A stretch of 64,000 nucleotides of DNA from Muscardinus avellanarius (Eukaryota > Chordata > Mammalia > Rodentia > Gliridae). Under the pieces are notes generated by a model that saw only the letters and a list, made by a program, of their open reading frames with translations, did not search any database and was not told the DNA's origin. Position 1 is the first letter of the stretch, and every line of letters starts with the position of its first letter. Below, one piece after another: positions 36,323 to 47,958 of the stretch. The translations under genes were made by a program, and so were the position numbers. The DNA lies in NCBI GenBank assembly GCA_963383645.1, contig OY726557.1, positions 151,398,860-151,462,859 of the forward strand, in the 5' to 3' direction.

Positions 36323-36670
36323 ATTTTTTTTTTTAAGTTTGAGACATGATCTTGCTAAATTACCCAGACAGGCCTCAACCTTGTGATCATTTTGCCTCAG
36401 CCTACCAAGTAGCTGAGATTATAGACACACTGCCATGCCCTTCAAAATCTGTTTGTTTTTTTTTTTTGTTTGTTTTTGTTTTTTTTTTGCGGTCCTTCCT
36501 GGGGGTGGAACTCAGGGGCATGCTACCTCCGAGCTACACCCCCAGCCCTATTTTTTCTTCTTTATTTTTGAAACAGGGTCTGAGTTGCAGAGGACCTAGT
36601 AGCTGAGGCTGGCTGCAAACTGCAATCCTCCTGTCTCAGCCTCCCAAATGCTGGATTACAAACCCAGCCA
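36323..36670 (-). mobile_element. 7SL-like monomer then SINE type 3
   Basis: 36323-36440 old monomer; 36452-36670 dimer flanked by CAAAATCTGTT on both sides. Confidence 0.8.
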
Positions 36671-36689
36671 AAATCTGTTACTTTAATAA

Positions 36690-39392
36690 ATATTTTCATA
36701 TGCATTATTTTGCTAACCTGCAATAATTACTAGAAAAATAATGGCTCATTATGTGAGACATTAAAGAATATTACTCTTACACTATGCCAAAAAAGAATTA
36801 AGCCACTTACCACTTTCCTTGTCTAGAATACTAAGAGGAAAGGGGACTGTTGTGATTTATACCTAACGTTTTTGTTTGCTTTTAGAAAGAATCAATCCCT
36901 ACTCATCAATAGAAGTGCTTTCCCCAGTGGGAGTACTTGTTCCTAGGAATCTTGGTACTACACTACTTGAGTAACCAGAACCATGAAGCAATTCTACATA
37001 AAAACAGCAATGTCCCTTTCATGGCTTGAAATTCCAATTAATCCCCAATTCAGAAGCTCTTTTTGTAAGAATTTTATCACCAGTCATAGAGCCACACAGC
37101 TCTTTGAGAACTTGCTATATAACAATACTACTCAACTATTATTAAACTTTCAAGCCATAATTAATAGCTAAATTATGCTATTACAGTAGGAAGCAAATTA
37201 AATTTGAAGTCATCAATCTTAACTGATTTAAAATTGACTTCACTTTGATTTGTCCTAATCCTCAACTTCAACATACATTCTGGCATTTGTTTGTTTAACC
37301 TCTCCCCAAAGCCATAAGGTAAAAGGCAAAGCAGTTGTAATGGTATTACTATGCTAACACACTAACTTACATTCTTTTCCTAACTATAAAGCAGATTACT
37401 TAAAGACATAGCATTTTTTTAAAGTTGTTAATATGAAGCTGTGAGGGAGGAAACTTAATGTTATTTTAAAAAGAAATTAGCCTACCATCCTGCATCAATA
37501 ACAACTCTGTGGCATTTAAACATATAATTTAATTAAATACCTTTTATATCAGAAATAATATTTCCTCAAGGAAAAAGTCAATCTGTATGCTCTATCCTCT
37601 CCCTGTTTTTATTTTGCTACTGTGAATACAGACCCTCCAGAGGTTTTCTGTGCACTGGGGGCCATTCTTTCCTCAGATGCCCACCCACTGAGCAGAAGCA
37701 AGCTTTTTTTTTTTTTTTTGGTCTGAGAGCATACTTTCAGCTTCTCTCTCCTCTGAGTCTTAATAGCAAGACAAACAGGCAGAGACTGGCCCTCCCCTCA
37801 GACAGGGAAATACTTTCTAATTTTATTTGAAATGTTTTTGTTGTGTTTTGTTGTGATATGTGTGTTAACAGCTTCACCCACATCTAAAGGCAAAATTACA
37901 CACTTTTCATCTTTAAAGGAAAATCATTTAGGTTACATGAAATAGAACAAAAAACCTTATTCTTTATGAAACTGTTCTTTTTTTAAAACAGCTAATCTTT
38001 TTGAGGTTGTGTGAATTGAACCCTGGGGCATTCTCCCTCTGAGCTATACCCCAGCCCTATTTTAATTTTTTTGTTTTGAAATAGGGTCTTGCTAGGTTGC
38101 CCAGGTTGTCTTTGAACCTGTAATCCTCCTGTCTCAGCCTCCCAAGTACTGGGATTATAGGTATGTGTCACCACACCTGGCTTGGTAACATCTAAACTTT
38201 ATTGTGGTAGTATTCACCATATGTGTTTAAGGTTTCCCAATGGGCAAGTGTAAATTAAATTATAACAAGAAACAATTTAATTCATTTCCTTTGATATAAT
38301 TCCGAGATGGGTTTAATTAGGGCAGTGGAACATTCATTTCTAAAGTAATACACTGAAGAAAAATCAGACTACTGTATTTATATTGTTCTATTATAACTGA
38401 AAGGCAAGTTAAATAAGGTTGGTTGTACATGGCTAGGTTACAATGCTTCATAATGTCAAAAATCTATGAAAAATATTTTTTAAATATAGACAGATTAAGA
38501 TACTCAATATAACTTTCAAACAAATCATAGGCATAAGAAATTTGAATCTTCAAGGACAAGAAATACTAAGGTCAGTTATTCAGAAGATGATAAATAAAAA
38601 TGAAAACTATCTTTTAAAAGTTATTAGAAGAGCATTAAGACAATTTAACACATGTTAAATCACTGGATCACATTTTTTTAAAAAATTATAAAACCTACAT
38701 GGTATGTTACACATAAAGCTCTTTGTTTATGGTGATAATTACAAGGTATCCGATTCAATAAAATAAATCTGAGAAGTGAAAACACTCTTTGTAACCAAAG
38801 ATATTATAGAATACTAATTCAGGAAGTTATTCAGCAGCTTATAAAGAAATAGGAAGTTGTTGACCAACTACTTGAAGAACTATTTCCTGTAGGAAAACTA
38901 TAAGACAGCTGAAGAAGGCAGTAATTCGGAGTTGTACAGAAAATGAATTCATTTAAATAAAGCTCAGTACTATGTTAAAGAAATTAGTTTCAAAGATTAA
39001 GTTCAATAGAAATAACATTACAAAAAGCATACAATGACTAATCCTTTTTTACGTATGATCTTAAGTCCATGTGATAGATAAATGTTCTAGTTCAATACTT
39101 CTACCAGATCACTTGCCAAGATAAGGTACGAGTCCTCTCCGGGAGATCTCCCTGACCTAGGATGAACTTTTAAAACACTAATGTTGTCTATAATTCTTCA
39201 TTAATTACACTACCTCTGAAACTGGAGGATGGGTCTGCTGACTTTAAAAACTCATTTACTAGTCACAAGGCAACAATTAGTTGTTTCCAAAGTCAACATT
39301 CCCAAGTGTTCTCTCAAATTACATCACCTTGAATGTTTGGACCATTTACAGTCATAGTTCTTCATGTCAGGTATAAATCTAAATAAATGATA
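36690..39392. other. Long SINE-poor block of intron 2
   Basis: Only one SINE (38000-38182) in 2.7 kb; no coding match seen. Confidence 0.6.
38000..38182 (-). mobile_element. SINE type 4
   Basis: GTGTGAATTGAACCCTGG, GTGTCACCACACCTGGC. Confidence 0.8.
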
Positions 39393-39627
39393 TAATTTTT
39401 TTTTTTTTTTTTTTTTTTTTTGGTGGTACTGGGGGTGGAACCCAGAGGCTTTCTACCTCCGGGTTATACTCCCAGACCCTTTCAAATTTTTTTATTTTGG
39501 AAACAGAGTCTCACTAAGTTGCTGAGAGCCTCACTAAGTAGCTGAGGCTGGCTTAGAACCTGTGCGATCCTCCTGTCTCAGCCTCCCAAGCCCAGGGATT
39601 ACAAGGGTGCACCACCACGCCCGGCTT
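39393..39627 (-). mobile_element. SINE type 2
   Basis: 29-base T-run, TGGAACCCAGAGGCTTTC, GCACCACCACGCCCGGC. Confidence 0.9.
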
Positions 39628-39687
39628 ATACTATGTACTTTAAAAGTCAGTTCCAACAAATATCTAAAATGATGTATAATAAGACAA

Positions 39688-39884
39688 CTTTTTTTTTTTT
39701 TTTTTTGGTGATACTGGGGTTCCTGGAAACCCTTCTATCTCTGGGTTATACTCCCAGACCTTTTTTTTTTTTTTTTTTTTTTTTTTGGTGTCTTAAACCA
39801 GTGAGGCTGGCTTCACACCTGTACAATCCTCCTGCCTCCGCCTCCCAAGCGGAGATTACAAGCGTGTGCCACCACACCTGGCAA
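39688..39884 (-). mobile_element. SINE type 1
   Basis: GGTTCCTGGAAACCC, long internal T-run (39762-39786), AAGACAACTTTTT target duplication. Confidence 0.9.
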
Positions 39885-40063
39885 AAGACAACTTTTTTAC
39901 TGTTAAAATGAGTACCAAGTATGCATGATAAGTTCAAAACTTCATTGTACATCTAGCCATCAACAACAATCTTTAGACAAAAGAGCAAATATATACTGAC
40001 TGCAAAGAATACCTGATTCTTTTTCTTTTTCTCCTTTTTGTAGTATTAAGATTTGAACTCAGG

Positions 40064-40801
40064 CCGGGAAGATGGCGACCGAGAAAAGCGGGGCTTAAGA
40101 GCCCTGCTAACAACCAATCTCCATTACCACAAAACCAGCGCCTTTCATAGCCAGAAAACACCATCAGCAGAAAAACAAAAAAACCACCAGGCTCCAGAGA
40201 GAAAGCGGACTGAGAACAGAGCTCAGGGCCACAGAGGAGACACACGCGCCCGAGGACACGGCAGCAGCGCCATACTGCCGGCGGCAGCGGCGAACTCATC
40301 GGACGGCTACAGCAAGCCAAGGTGAGCCGCTGCGGAACAGCCAGGCGGGATCTTTCGGCGCAGACAGCATTTAAAGCTCCTAGTGGCTGAGCTCAGCACA
40401 CGCTGCAGGGATTCAGAGTGGAAATCAAAACCAGAGAAGAAAAAATACGCCAGCCTCATGGCCGAGGGCATGGCTGCGGCGCCATATTGCCACCGGCGGC
40501 AGCAGCAGCAGTGAATTCGCCGAATCCAGTACAGCTACATCTGCGTACTCAAGAACAGTGAGTCAAATTGCAGGCCACAGAGGAGAAATCCCAGTACTGT
40601 ACCTCACTGTACCCAGTGAGGGAGTGGGGGTGGCAGAGATATCACACCATAGGAGAACGTGCAACCTGGCACCCCCCCATAGTTTAAAGCAGCCTCTATC
40701 GACTCCCTGGGTCGGAGACTCTGTGATACAACCCAGTAAAGGAGTAGTGGGGTCAGAGATACTACAGACTCGAGATCCAGAGCACCTTAAGCGAAGTCAT
40801 A
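40064..40801 (+). promoter_or_regulatory. L1 5'UTR with two related tandem units
   Basis: GC-rich leader of the L1. A YY1-type AAGATGGCG lies at 40069-40077. Two similar segments recur 212 bp apart: GCGCCATACTG at 40267 and GCGCCATATTG at 40479, each followed by GGCGGCAGC-rich sequence, GAA-T-CTC/CGC and CTACA. This suggests a monomer-like promoter. A strong splice-donor-like CCAAG|GTGAGC lies near 40317-40325. Confidence 0.7.
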
Positions 40802-40846
40802 GTGACCCAAGGGAAGAACCCAGAGAAGGCACAAGCATCCGAAATC

Positions 40847-41767
40847 ATGGGAAAGAGGAATAATACTGGAGCAATGAATACCGCCCACAACCCCACAACA
40901 TCAGAACCCGATAAAACAGAAAATCAGAGATTTCTAGAAGATCAAATCAGGAAAATAACTGTAGAAATAATAGAGGTGCTTCGAAAAGAACTCAGAGAGA
41001 GCCAAAAAGAGATAAAGGATGCAATTAATGAAGTAAAGGCCTCAATTCAAAGCACAAACAACCGATTAGAACACATGGAGAACAGAATCTCGCTCTTAGA
41101 AGATGAGCAATCCAAAAATGAACGCATAGTTTCTAATCTAGAAAAAAATATCCGACAGCAGGAATCTGACATTGAAGAAATATGGGCCCATCTTAAGAGA
41201 GCTAACCTAAGAATAATTAGAATAGAGGAGGGAAAAGAAAGTGAAACCAAAGGGATCAACAATCTCTTCAAGGAAGTAATAGCAGAAAATTTTCCAAACA
41301 TAGAGCAAGAGGTTGATACACAGGTCCAGGAAACTTATAGAACTCCCTTTAGACAGGATCGGAGAAGAGGATCCCCACGCCACATAATTGTCAAAATGAC
41401 CAATGTGGAAGCCAAGCAGAGAATCTTAAAGGCAACAAAAACAAAAGGCCAACTGACATTCAGAGGCAAACCAATTAGAATCACTCCAGACTTCCCAAAC
41501 CAAGTCATGAGAGCCAGAAGGGCTTGGAGTAACATATTCCAAACTCTGAAAGAAAACAACTTCCAGCCAAAAATTTCCTATCCAGCAAAACTTTCTATCA
41601 AATTAGATGGAGAAATAAGAAGCTTCCATGACAAACAGAAACTGAAGGAATTTATGTCTTCAAAACCAGCGCTAGAGAAAATACTCAAAGAGATTAACTA
41701 CAAAGAAGAAATAGGTAACACTCACCAGAACCAGAGATACAAGATTTTCCATCCAACAGACAACTAA
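40847..41767 (+). CDS. L1 ORF1 protein (RNA-binding chaperone), intact
   Basis: 306 residues from the conserved start MGKRNNTG; an in-frame ATG at 40802 would add 15 residues, but the MGK-type start is typical of L1 ORF1p. ORF1p is the trimeric RNA-binding protein of the L1 ribonucleoprotein. Seen: a long heptad-rich coiled coil (about residues 28-113, rich in I/L/E/K), then NLRIIRIEEG at the start of the RRM (about 116-205), PRHIIVKMT, and the C-terminal domain with KGQLTFRGKPIRITPDF, ARRAW and NFQPKISYPAKLS. No stop or frameshift, so the copy is young or was retained. ORF2 should follow within about 60 bp but does not: unrelated antisense sequence starts by about 41800. Confidence 0.9.
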   Translation: MGKRNNTGAMNTAHNPTTSEPDKTENQRFLEDQIRKITVEIIEVLRKELRESQKEIKDAINEVKASIQSTNNRLEHMENRISLLEDEQSKNERIVSNLEKNIRQQESDIEEIWAHLKRANLRIIRIEEGKESETKGINNLFKEVIAENFPNIEQEVDTQVQETYRTPFRQDRRRGSPRHIIVKMTNVEAKQRILKATKTKGQLTFRGKPIRITPDFPNQVMRARRAWSNIFQTLKENNFQPKISYPAKLSIKLDGEIRSFHDKQKLKEFMSSKPALEKILKEINYKEEIGNTHQNQRYKIFHPTDN

Positions 41768-41789
41768 GATTGGTTATCTGTGGAGATTC

Positions 41790-42480
41790 ATTATTTATGT
41801 TAGTCTTTTACCTATCTCTAAATTGTATTGTTTGCCTTTATTGTTGTTAATTTTTAGGATTTCTAGTTGGGATATTAATATACCTTCAGATATAGCATTT
41901 GGAAATATTTTATCCCATTCTATTAGTAACTTTTAACTCTGTTTACATTGTCTTTGGATATACAATATTTTTTTTTATTTTTTAGGGAGTTTGTATATTC
42001 TTCTGTTGCCTGTGCCATTGAAATCATATCCAAGAAATCACTGCCAATTTCAATGTTGTGAGGTTTTATGACCCAGATTTTCTCCTAAAAGTTTATAGTC
42101 TTAAGATTTATATTTAGGTCTTTTATCTATTTTGAGTTAATACTAGTATGTGGGATTAGGTAAGGGTCCAATTTTATTCTTTTCCATGTAATTATTATTT
42201 TTCAACAATATTTAGTTAAAAGAATATTATTTCCACCACGAAATGTTCGTGGAAACCTTGTCAAAAATAACTTGACAATATATGGAAGAATTTAGCTGTA
42301 GGCTTGTATTTAACTCCAATGGTTTATATATCTGCCTTTAGAACAGTACTACACTGTTTCAATTATTGTAGCTTTATATGGTTTGAAATCAGAAAATATA
42401 TATCTGCTAGCTTTGTTCTTCTTCAAGATCGTTTTGGGTATCTAGAATTCATATTCCATATTAGGATAAATTTTTTTCTG
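41790..42480 (-). mobile_element. Old L1 ORF2 fragment, antisense, inside the chimeric L1
   Basis: On plus it reads like the complement of mammalian L1 ORF2: TGTTGCCTGTGCCATTG, ATATCCAAGAAATCACTGCC, TATTTTGAGTTAATACTAG, GGTAAGGGTCCAATTTTATT. Clearly diverged from a typical young L1, while the adjacent ORF1 is intact. Confidence 0.8.
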
Positions 42481-42689
42481 AAAAATAAATATATAAATAT
42501 ATGATAGTTTCACCAAAAAAACAGAAAAAAATATGCTCTGGTAAGAAATAAAGCAAAAAGAAATATTGAAATGTTATCTTTAAATCATCAAAAGCTTGGC
42601 ATCAGACAAATGAAACTGTTATGTGAGATTATCATTTTTAATTTTGGATATTGCTATAATACTAGATGTCAACCACTAAGCCAAGCATG

Positions 42690-42850
42690 GGAGGGAGGGA
42701 TGGGGAGAGAATGGGGTGGGGATCGGGTGGGGACTGACTGGGCAATGTGTGCATGTATGTCTACAAAAGTTTGTATCCCACTATGATGTATGAATACAGT
42801 GCACCAAAAAAATAAAATTAAAAAAAAAAAATTTAAAAAAAAAAAAAAAA
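42690..42850 (+). mobile_element. L1 3'UTR end with G-rich tract and poly-A
   Basis: Purine/G-rich GGGAGGGAGGGATGGGG, then GGCAATGTGTGCATGTATG and GATGTATGAATACAGTGC, then A-rich tail. The same 3' end occurs at 1338-1482. Confidence 0.8.
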
Positions 42851-42865
42851 AGATTTGAACTCAGG

Positions 42866-43216
42866 GCCCAATACAGGCTAAGCAAACACTTTACAACAGA
42901 GATACATGCCCAGCCCCACCCCCCTTTATTTCTTTCTCCTCAGGTACTAGGTATTAAATCCAGGGGTCTTCTACCTCTGACCTATACCTCCAGCTATTTC
43001 CGTTTTTTATTCAGAAAAAGGGTCTTGCTAAATTGCTGAGGTTGGCCTCCATCCTCCAGTCTTAATTTCCCAACTGGAATTACAGGTGTGTACTCACAAG
43101 CCCAGCTCTATTTTGGACAGGGTCTTGCTGAGTTGCCCAGACTGGCTTCAGCTTCTCATCTTCTGTCTCTGCCTCCCAAATGGGTGGGATTATAGGCATT
43201 CACCACTATGCCCTGA
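42866..43216 (-). mobile_element. Older SINE split by the chimeric L1 and another SINE
   Basis: ID part 40020-40063 plus 42866-42912, B1 part 43112-43216, with a dimer 42940-43110 between. Confidence 0.75.
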
Positions 43217-43236
43217 TTCTAAAACATCAAAACTAA

Positions 43237-43437
43237 GACGGGCGTGGTGGCACACGCTTATAATCCCTGGGCTTGGGAGGCTGAGACAGGAGGACCGCAC
43301 AGGTTCGAAGCCACCTCAGCTATTTAGTGAGGCTCTCAACAACATAGTGAGACCTTGATTCCAAATAAAATATAAATTAGGCCTGAGAGATAGAAGACCC
43401 CTGGATTCAATCCCTTGTACCACCAAAAAAAAAAAAA
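43237..43437 (+). mobile_element. SINE type 2
   Basis: GACGGGCGTGGTGGCAC start; ID half partly deleted (GGCCTGAGAGATAGAAG). Confidence 0.85.
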
Positions 43438-44946
43438 ATCAAATCTAAGACAAAAATAAACTTTGACAATAGTGACTTGGCCTAAATCTTGGTCTATTAT
43501 CATCTTTGATTCAGTCCGTATAATAACTTCATTTACCTGTTCAGTATACAAAAATAAGACAATTATACAGCCTGCAGCCTCCAAGGACATAGCTAACACC
43601 TGAGAAGGTGAACTATACCTTGTTTTGTAACATTTCTGCAGAATGTACATTGTTCAGAAAGCAAACATTTTATAATGCTCATCTTCCACATTCGATGTTG
43701 AGAGATTTCTGTATATATACAATACTTGATACCAGCTAATCCATCTCACCTGCTTTTATTGACAACATCTACCTCTCAGGGAAAGCATTCTAAATTTCTG
43801 AAAACTGTGATGAAAGAGTTCTACACAGTCAAAACTTCTCATGTTTATCATATAATGAACGACTATGTCTTATCTCTCATCTTGTCAGCTTCTCCTTTCC
43901 AGGGAAACTGCTCCTCATTCCTACAACCATTCCTCATATTGCAAAATTTTTATTTTGGCCTGGTTAACCTTCCATACAGGTCTGTGGTGTGGGGCGAGTG
44001 AGGTGAAGGTGTGCACATCCTTAATCCACCCACATAAGGATGCATTTAAGAGAAACATTTCTTCTCCAAGAGCCATTGGAAAATAATGAAGATATAGGCA
44101 GATTATTACAAAACAAAGAAGACTAAGAAGAACCTAAGTGTTGCTCTTTAACCTTATGCTTTTAGCCACAGTATCAACCAAAAAAAGAAGGCAAGCAGGC
44201 TGTTGGGCTGTTTAAAAATCTCCCCAGGCCAGCATGCGCCCCAGCAGGGGGAGGCTCAACAAAGTCCAGCTTTTCTTTTTCTTCCTAACAACCTGGTTGT
44301 TTCCACTCCTTTCCCCTTCAAGCCACACAGTCCCTCACAGCTCACAGCTCTTTCAATCATTTACTTTGGATGTCTGCTTGAGAACAAATGAGCTTGCTCA
44401 TGCAGATGAGTTTGCCAGACTTGTGTGTACTTTGCAGTCTCAGGCCCCTTATTGTTCTGGTTGAAACCTGACTCTTTGAAATGGATACCAGAACACCAGA
44501 AAATAAATTTTAAGAAAGAAGAAAAAGTTGCAGGAAAAGAGAATACAAACTATAAGAACTTTCTAAGAGCAAATCTTTTCCTCTGCTCTTCTAAATAGGC
44601 CTGTCATAAAACTCTATCTTACATTATGAAGTAGCAATCTACCCGGGCAGAGTCATTATACAACACATTTCAAGAATCACACAAGAAAACATCATTGTGT
44701 TACCTTATCTAATAAATAAATGTTACAATTACCTTAGGAGTAGATTGTCAAGAAAAATCTGAATCAAAACATGGGTTGTTTTTCACTTATTATCTCAATC
44801 TTATTATTTAAAGAGGAGAATATTTCAAGAATAATTTTGATCTACAACAACTAGCTTTCAAGAATATTTTCTGTACACTTGATGCAAATAAGCCAGATTA
44901 AACTCTCACCTATTATTTCAAAATTAAAAGGGATAAAAACCTACTT
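43438..44946. promoter_or_regulatory. SINE-free block with paired TEAD motifs, possible enhancer
   Basis: 1.5 kb without recognised repeats in intron 2. CATTCCT occurs at 43916-43922 and 43928-43934, same orientation, 5 bp apart. Enhancer function is inference. Confidence 0.3.
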
Positions 44947-45199
44947 AGGGCCAGGTGTGGTAGCACACGCCTGTAATCCCAGCATTTAGGAGGCTGAGAC
45001 AGGAGGATTACGGGTTTGTAGCCAGCCTCAGCTACTACTTAGTGAGGCCCTTTGCAACTCAGTGAGACACTGTTTCAAAATAAGTAATAAAAAATAGGGC
45101 TGGGGGTGTCACTTGTGGAGGTAGAATGCCCCTGGGTTTCATCCCCAGTACCACACAAAAAAATCTCTTTTCAGCCACACAAAAAAATCTCTTTTCAGC
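44947..45199 (+). mobile_element. SINE type 3/4 with 3' flank repeated
   Basis: Dimer to 45158; CACACAAAAAAATCTCTTTT occurs at about 45153 and 45176. Confidence 0.85.
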
Positions 45200-45240
45200 T
45201 TAATGTAATTTTGCCATTTTGTCAAGGAGAACAAGGTTGT

Positions 45241-45511
45241 TTAAAAAAAAAAAAAAAAAAAAAAAAGGCCCCGCATGGTGGCGCAGGCTTGTAATTTCAG
45301 CATTCGGGAGGCAGAGACTGGAGGATCACTGTTCAAAGACAGCCTCAGCTACTTAGTGAGACCCTGTTTCAAAAAAATAAAAAGACTAAAAAATAGGACC
45401 AGGGGTGTACCTCAGAGGTAAAATGCACCTGGGTTCCATCCTCAGTACCACAGGAAGGAAGGAAGGAAGGAAGGAAGGAAGGAAGGAAGGAAGGAAGGAA
45501 GGAAGGAAGGA
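45241..45511 (+). mobile_element. A-run, SINE type 3, GGAA repeat
   Basis: A-run 45241-45266, SINE 45267-45452, about 15 GGAA units to 45511. Confidence 0.85.
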
Positions 45512-45718
45512 AAAGAAAGAACCCAATGGCCTTGTTTTTGCTTTCTCAGAGAAGAGATCCTGTTTTGAAGACCTAGCTTCAAAGAAGTTTGCCACTAGCT
45601 ATACATCAAGCCTAAAAATGTGTACATCTCTTTACATTTTGGGGGTGGGGGAAAATGAGAATCACATCAAATTGAAGCTCAAGTGCTTGTTATTTCATAA
45701 TTTAAAATACTGTAAATT

Positions 45719-46337
45719 AGCAGGGCATGGTGTTGCACACTTATATCCCAGCATTTGGGATCATGGTTCGCAGACAGCCTAGCTACTTATTGAGGCCCTT
45801 GGCAACTCAGGAAGACATTGTTTTAAAAATAAAGAATAGACCAGCCGGGCGTGGTGGCACATGCTTGTAATCCCTGCGCTTGGGAGGCTGAGACAGGAGG
45901 ATCACACGGGTTCGAAGCCAGCCTCAGCTACTTAGTGAGGCTCTCAGCAACTTAGTGAGACCCTATTTCCAAATTAAAAAAAAAAAAAGGTCTGGGAGTA
46001 TAGCCCGGAGGTAGAAATCCTCTGGGTTCCACCCCCAGTACCACCAAAAAATAAATAGACCAGACATGGTGGCCCACACTTGTAATCCCAGCATTTGAGA
46101 GGCTAAGACAGGAGGATTGCAGTTCGCAGACAGCCTCAGCTACTTAGTGAGGCCCTCCGCAACTTAGTGAGACCCTGTTTCAAAATAAAGAATAAAAAAT
46201 AGGGCAGGGGGTGTAGCTCGGAGGTCGAATGCTCCTGGATTCCCCCAGACCCGCAATAAAAAAAAAAAGAATTAAAAATAGAGCTGGGTGTTTAGTTCAG
46301 AGGTAGAATGTCCCTGGGCTCCATCCCCAGTACTGCA

Positions 46338-46388
<51 letters not shown>

Positions 46389-46475
46389 AGGGAAAATTTA
46401 GGGCTGAGGATACAGTGCAGTGTATGTGCTTGGCATGTACAAGATCCTGGGTTTGATCAACAACAATAAAAAAAA
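45719..46475 (+). mobile_element. Nested SINE array with GA repeat and ID element
   Basis: B1 half 45719-45842, type 2 copy 45843-46048, type 3 copy 46055-46270, ID tail 46280-46337, GA repeat 46338-46385, ID 46401-46475. Confidence 0.8.
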
Positions 46476-46694
46476 AAGACATAAGCAGTACCATACATAT
46501 TTCATATAATTATGCTAGTCCTATAATTCTCAGAATTTGAAATTTTTCATGGTATTATGTTTTTTTCTAGGCTAATTAGCAGGCTTGGCACAACCTCAAA
46601 ATGAAATTATCCAAATTGACACAAAAGATTGCAAAAAGGCTCCAAACCAAAAATTAAGCTTTCAAAATATTATCCACCCTAAAAAAGATACAAA

Positions 46695-46895
46695 AGCACC
46701 ATACATGGTGGCATATTCCTGTAATCCCAGTACTTGAAAGGCTGAGATAGGAGGATGGCAAGTTTGCAGCAAGTAGTGAGACTTTTATCAACTGAGAGAG
46801 ATCCTGTTTCAAAATAAAATAGGGTTGTGGATATAGCTCTGAGGCAGAATGCCCAAGTTCAATCCCCAGTACCATAAAAAAGAAAATAAAAATAC
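46695..46895 (+). mobile_element. SINE type 4
   Basis: CACCATACATGGTGGCATATTC start, GGTTGTGGATATAGCTCTG; 160 bp downstream of the YAP1 exon 2 donor. Confidence 0.8.
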
Positions 46896-47053
46896 AACGG
46901 TATTTGGTATTTCATTCATATCAAACTGAAAAAAGATCATTTGAGTTTGACATGTTATCAAAAGTAAACAGTATTCTATATCTTGATACCACTTTCATAT
47001 GTCCTCCAATATATGTTCTTAGGTCTAACTACCTCTACCATTATTTTCACTTA

Positions 47054-47305
<252 letters not shown>

Positions 47306-47486
47306 CTATTAGGAATATTAAAATAAAAATTTATAAAACAAAACCCCCCCAAAAATTTAGAGTCTCTTCAAATTCCCCGAAAAATTTCACTCCAACCAAG
47401 TATTTAAAGAGCAAAGGCAAATCTCAACACTTAAAATGTTGACACAGAGGTTTTCAAATAATTGTACTTTCAAATTATGTAATTGT

Positions 47487-47612
47487 AAACTAGACATAGT
47501 GGTCCACACCTGTAGTTCCAGTTACTCAGAAGGCTGAGGTAGGATGTCACTGGAGTCCAGAAATTCAAGGACAGCCTGAGCAACACAGCAAGATCCTGTC
47601 TCTTAAAAAGCC
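47487..47612 (+). mobile_element. Old 7SL-derived monomer (FLAM/proto-B1-like)
   Basis: CACACCTGTAGTTCCAGTTAC, GAGCAACACAGCAAGATCC, TGTCTCTTAAAAAG: Alu-left-arm-like and unlike local SINEs. Confidence 0.65.
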
Positions 47613-47621
47613 TTAATTTAC

Positions 47622-47935
47622 AGCGGGATGTGGTAGTGCACTTATAATCCCAGTAGGCTGGAAGCCAGCCTTGCAACTTTGTGAAACCTCAGCAACTTAG
47701 CAAGACCTTGTTTTAATATTTAAAAGATGGATAGGTATGGTGGTACATGTCTGTAATCCCAGTACTTGGGAGGCTGAGACAAGAGAATCATAGGTTTGTA
47801 GCCAGCCTCAGCAATTTAGTGAGACTCTCAGCAATTTAATGAGACTGTTTCAAAATAAAAAATAAATTAGCGCTGAGACTATAGCTCAGAGGTAAAATAC
47901 CCCTGAATTCAATCTCCGGTACCACACAAAAAGAA
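47622..47935 (+). mobile_element. Two SINEs type 4
   Basis: 47622-47728 B1 half; 47729-47935 dimer. Confidence 0.75.
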
Positions 47936-47958
47936 ATAAAAATGTAAAAAGGAAGAAA

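Larger units (their letters stand above)
40064..42850 (+). mobile_element. Chimeric L1 with ORF1 but no ORF2 (HAL1-like layout)
   Basis: A single insertion bounded by the 15-bp target duplication AGATTTGAACTCAGG (40049-40063 and 42851-42865); removing it restores an intact ID-type SINE. Order: GC-rich 5'UTR with a YY1-like AAGATGGCG at its start, an intact ORF1, about 690 bp of old L1 ORF2 sequence in antisense, about 200 bp not recognised, a G-rich L1 3'UTR shared with 1338-1482, and a poly-A tail. The site TT|AAGA fits L1 endonuclease. ORF1-only L1 relatives are known as HAL1; whether this is a family or a one-off chimera cannot be told here. Confidence 0.85.
40049..42865. repeat. Target-site duplication flanking the chimeric L1
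   Basis: AGATTTGAACTCAGG occurs exactly at 40049-40063 and 42851-42865. Confidence 0.9.

Noticed and set aside
40053..40325. 90-residue open frame in the L1 5'UTR
   Set aside because: Basic, low-complexity reading of a GC-rich leader; no known L1 protein starts here.
45451..45511. Possible CRISPR-like or minisatellite array from regular spacing
   Set aside because: Simple GGAA repeat in a SINE tail.
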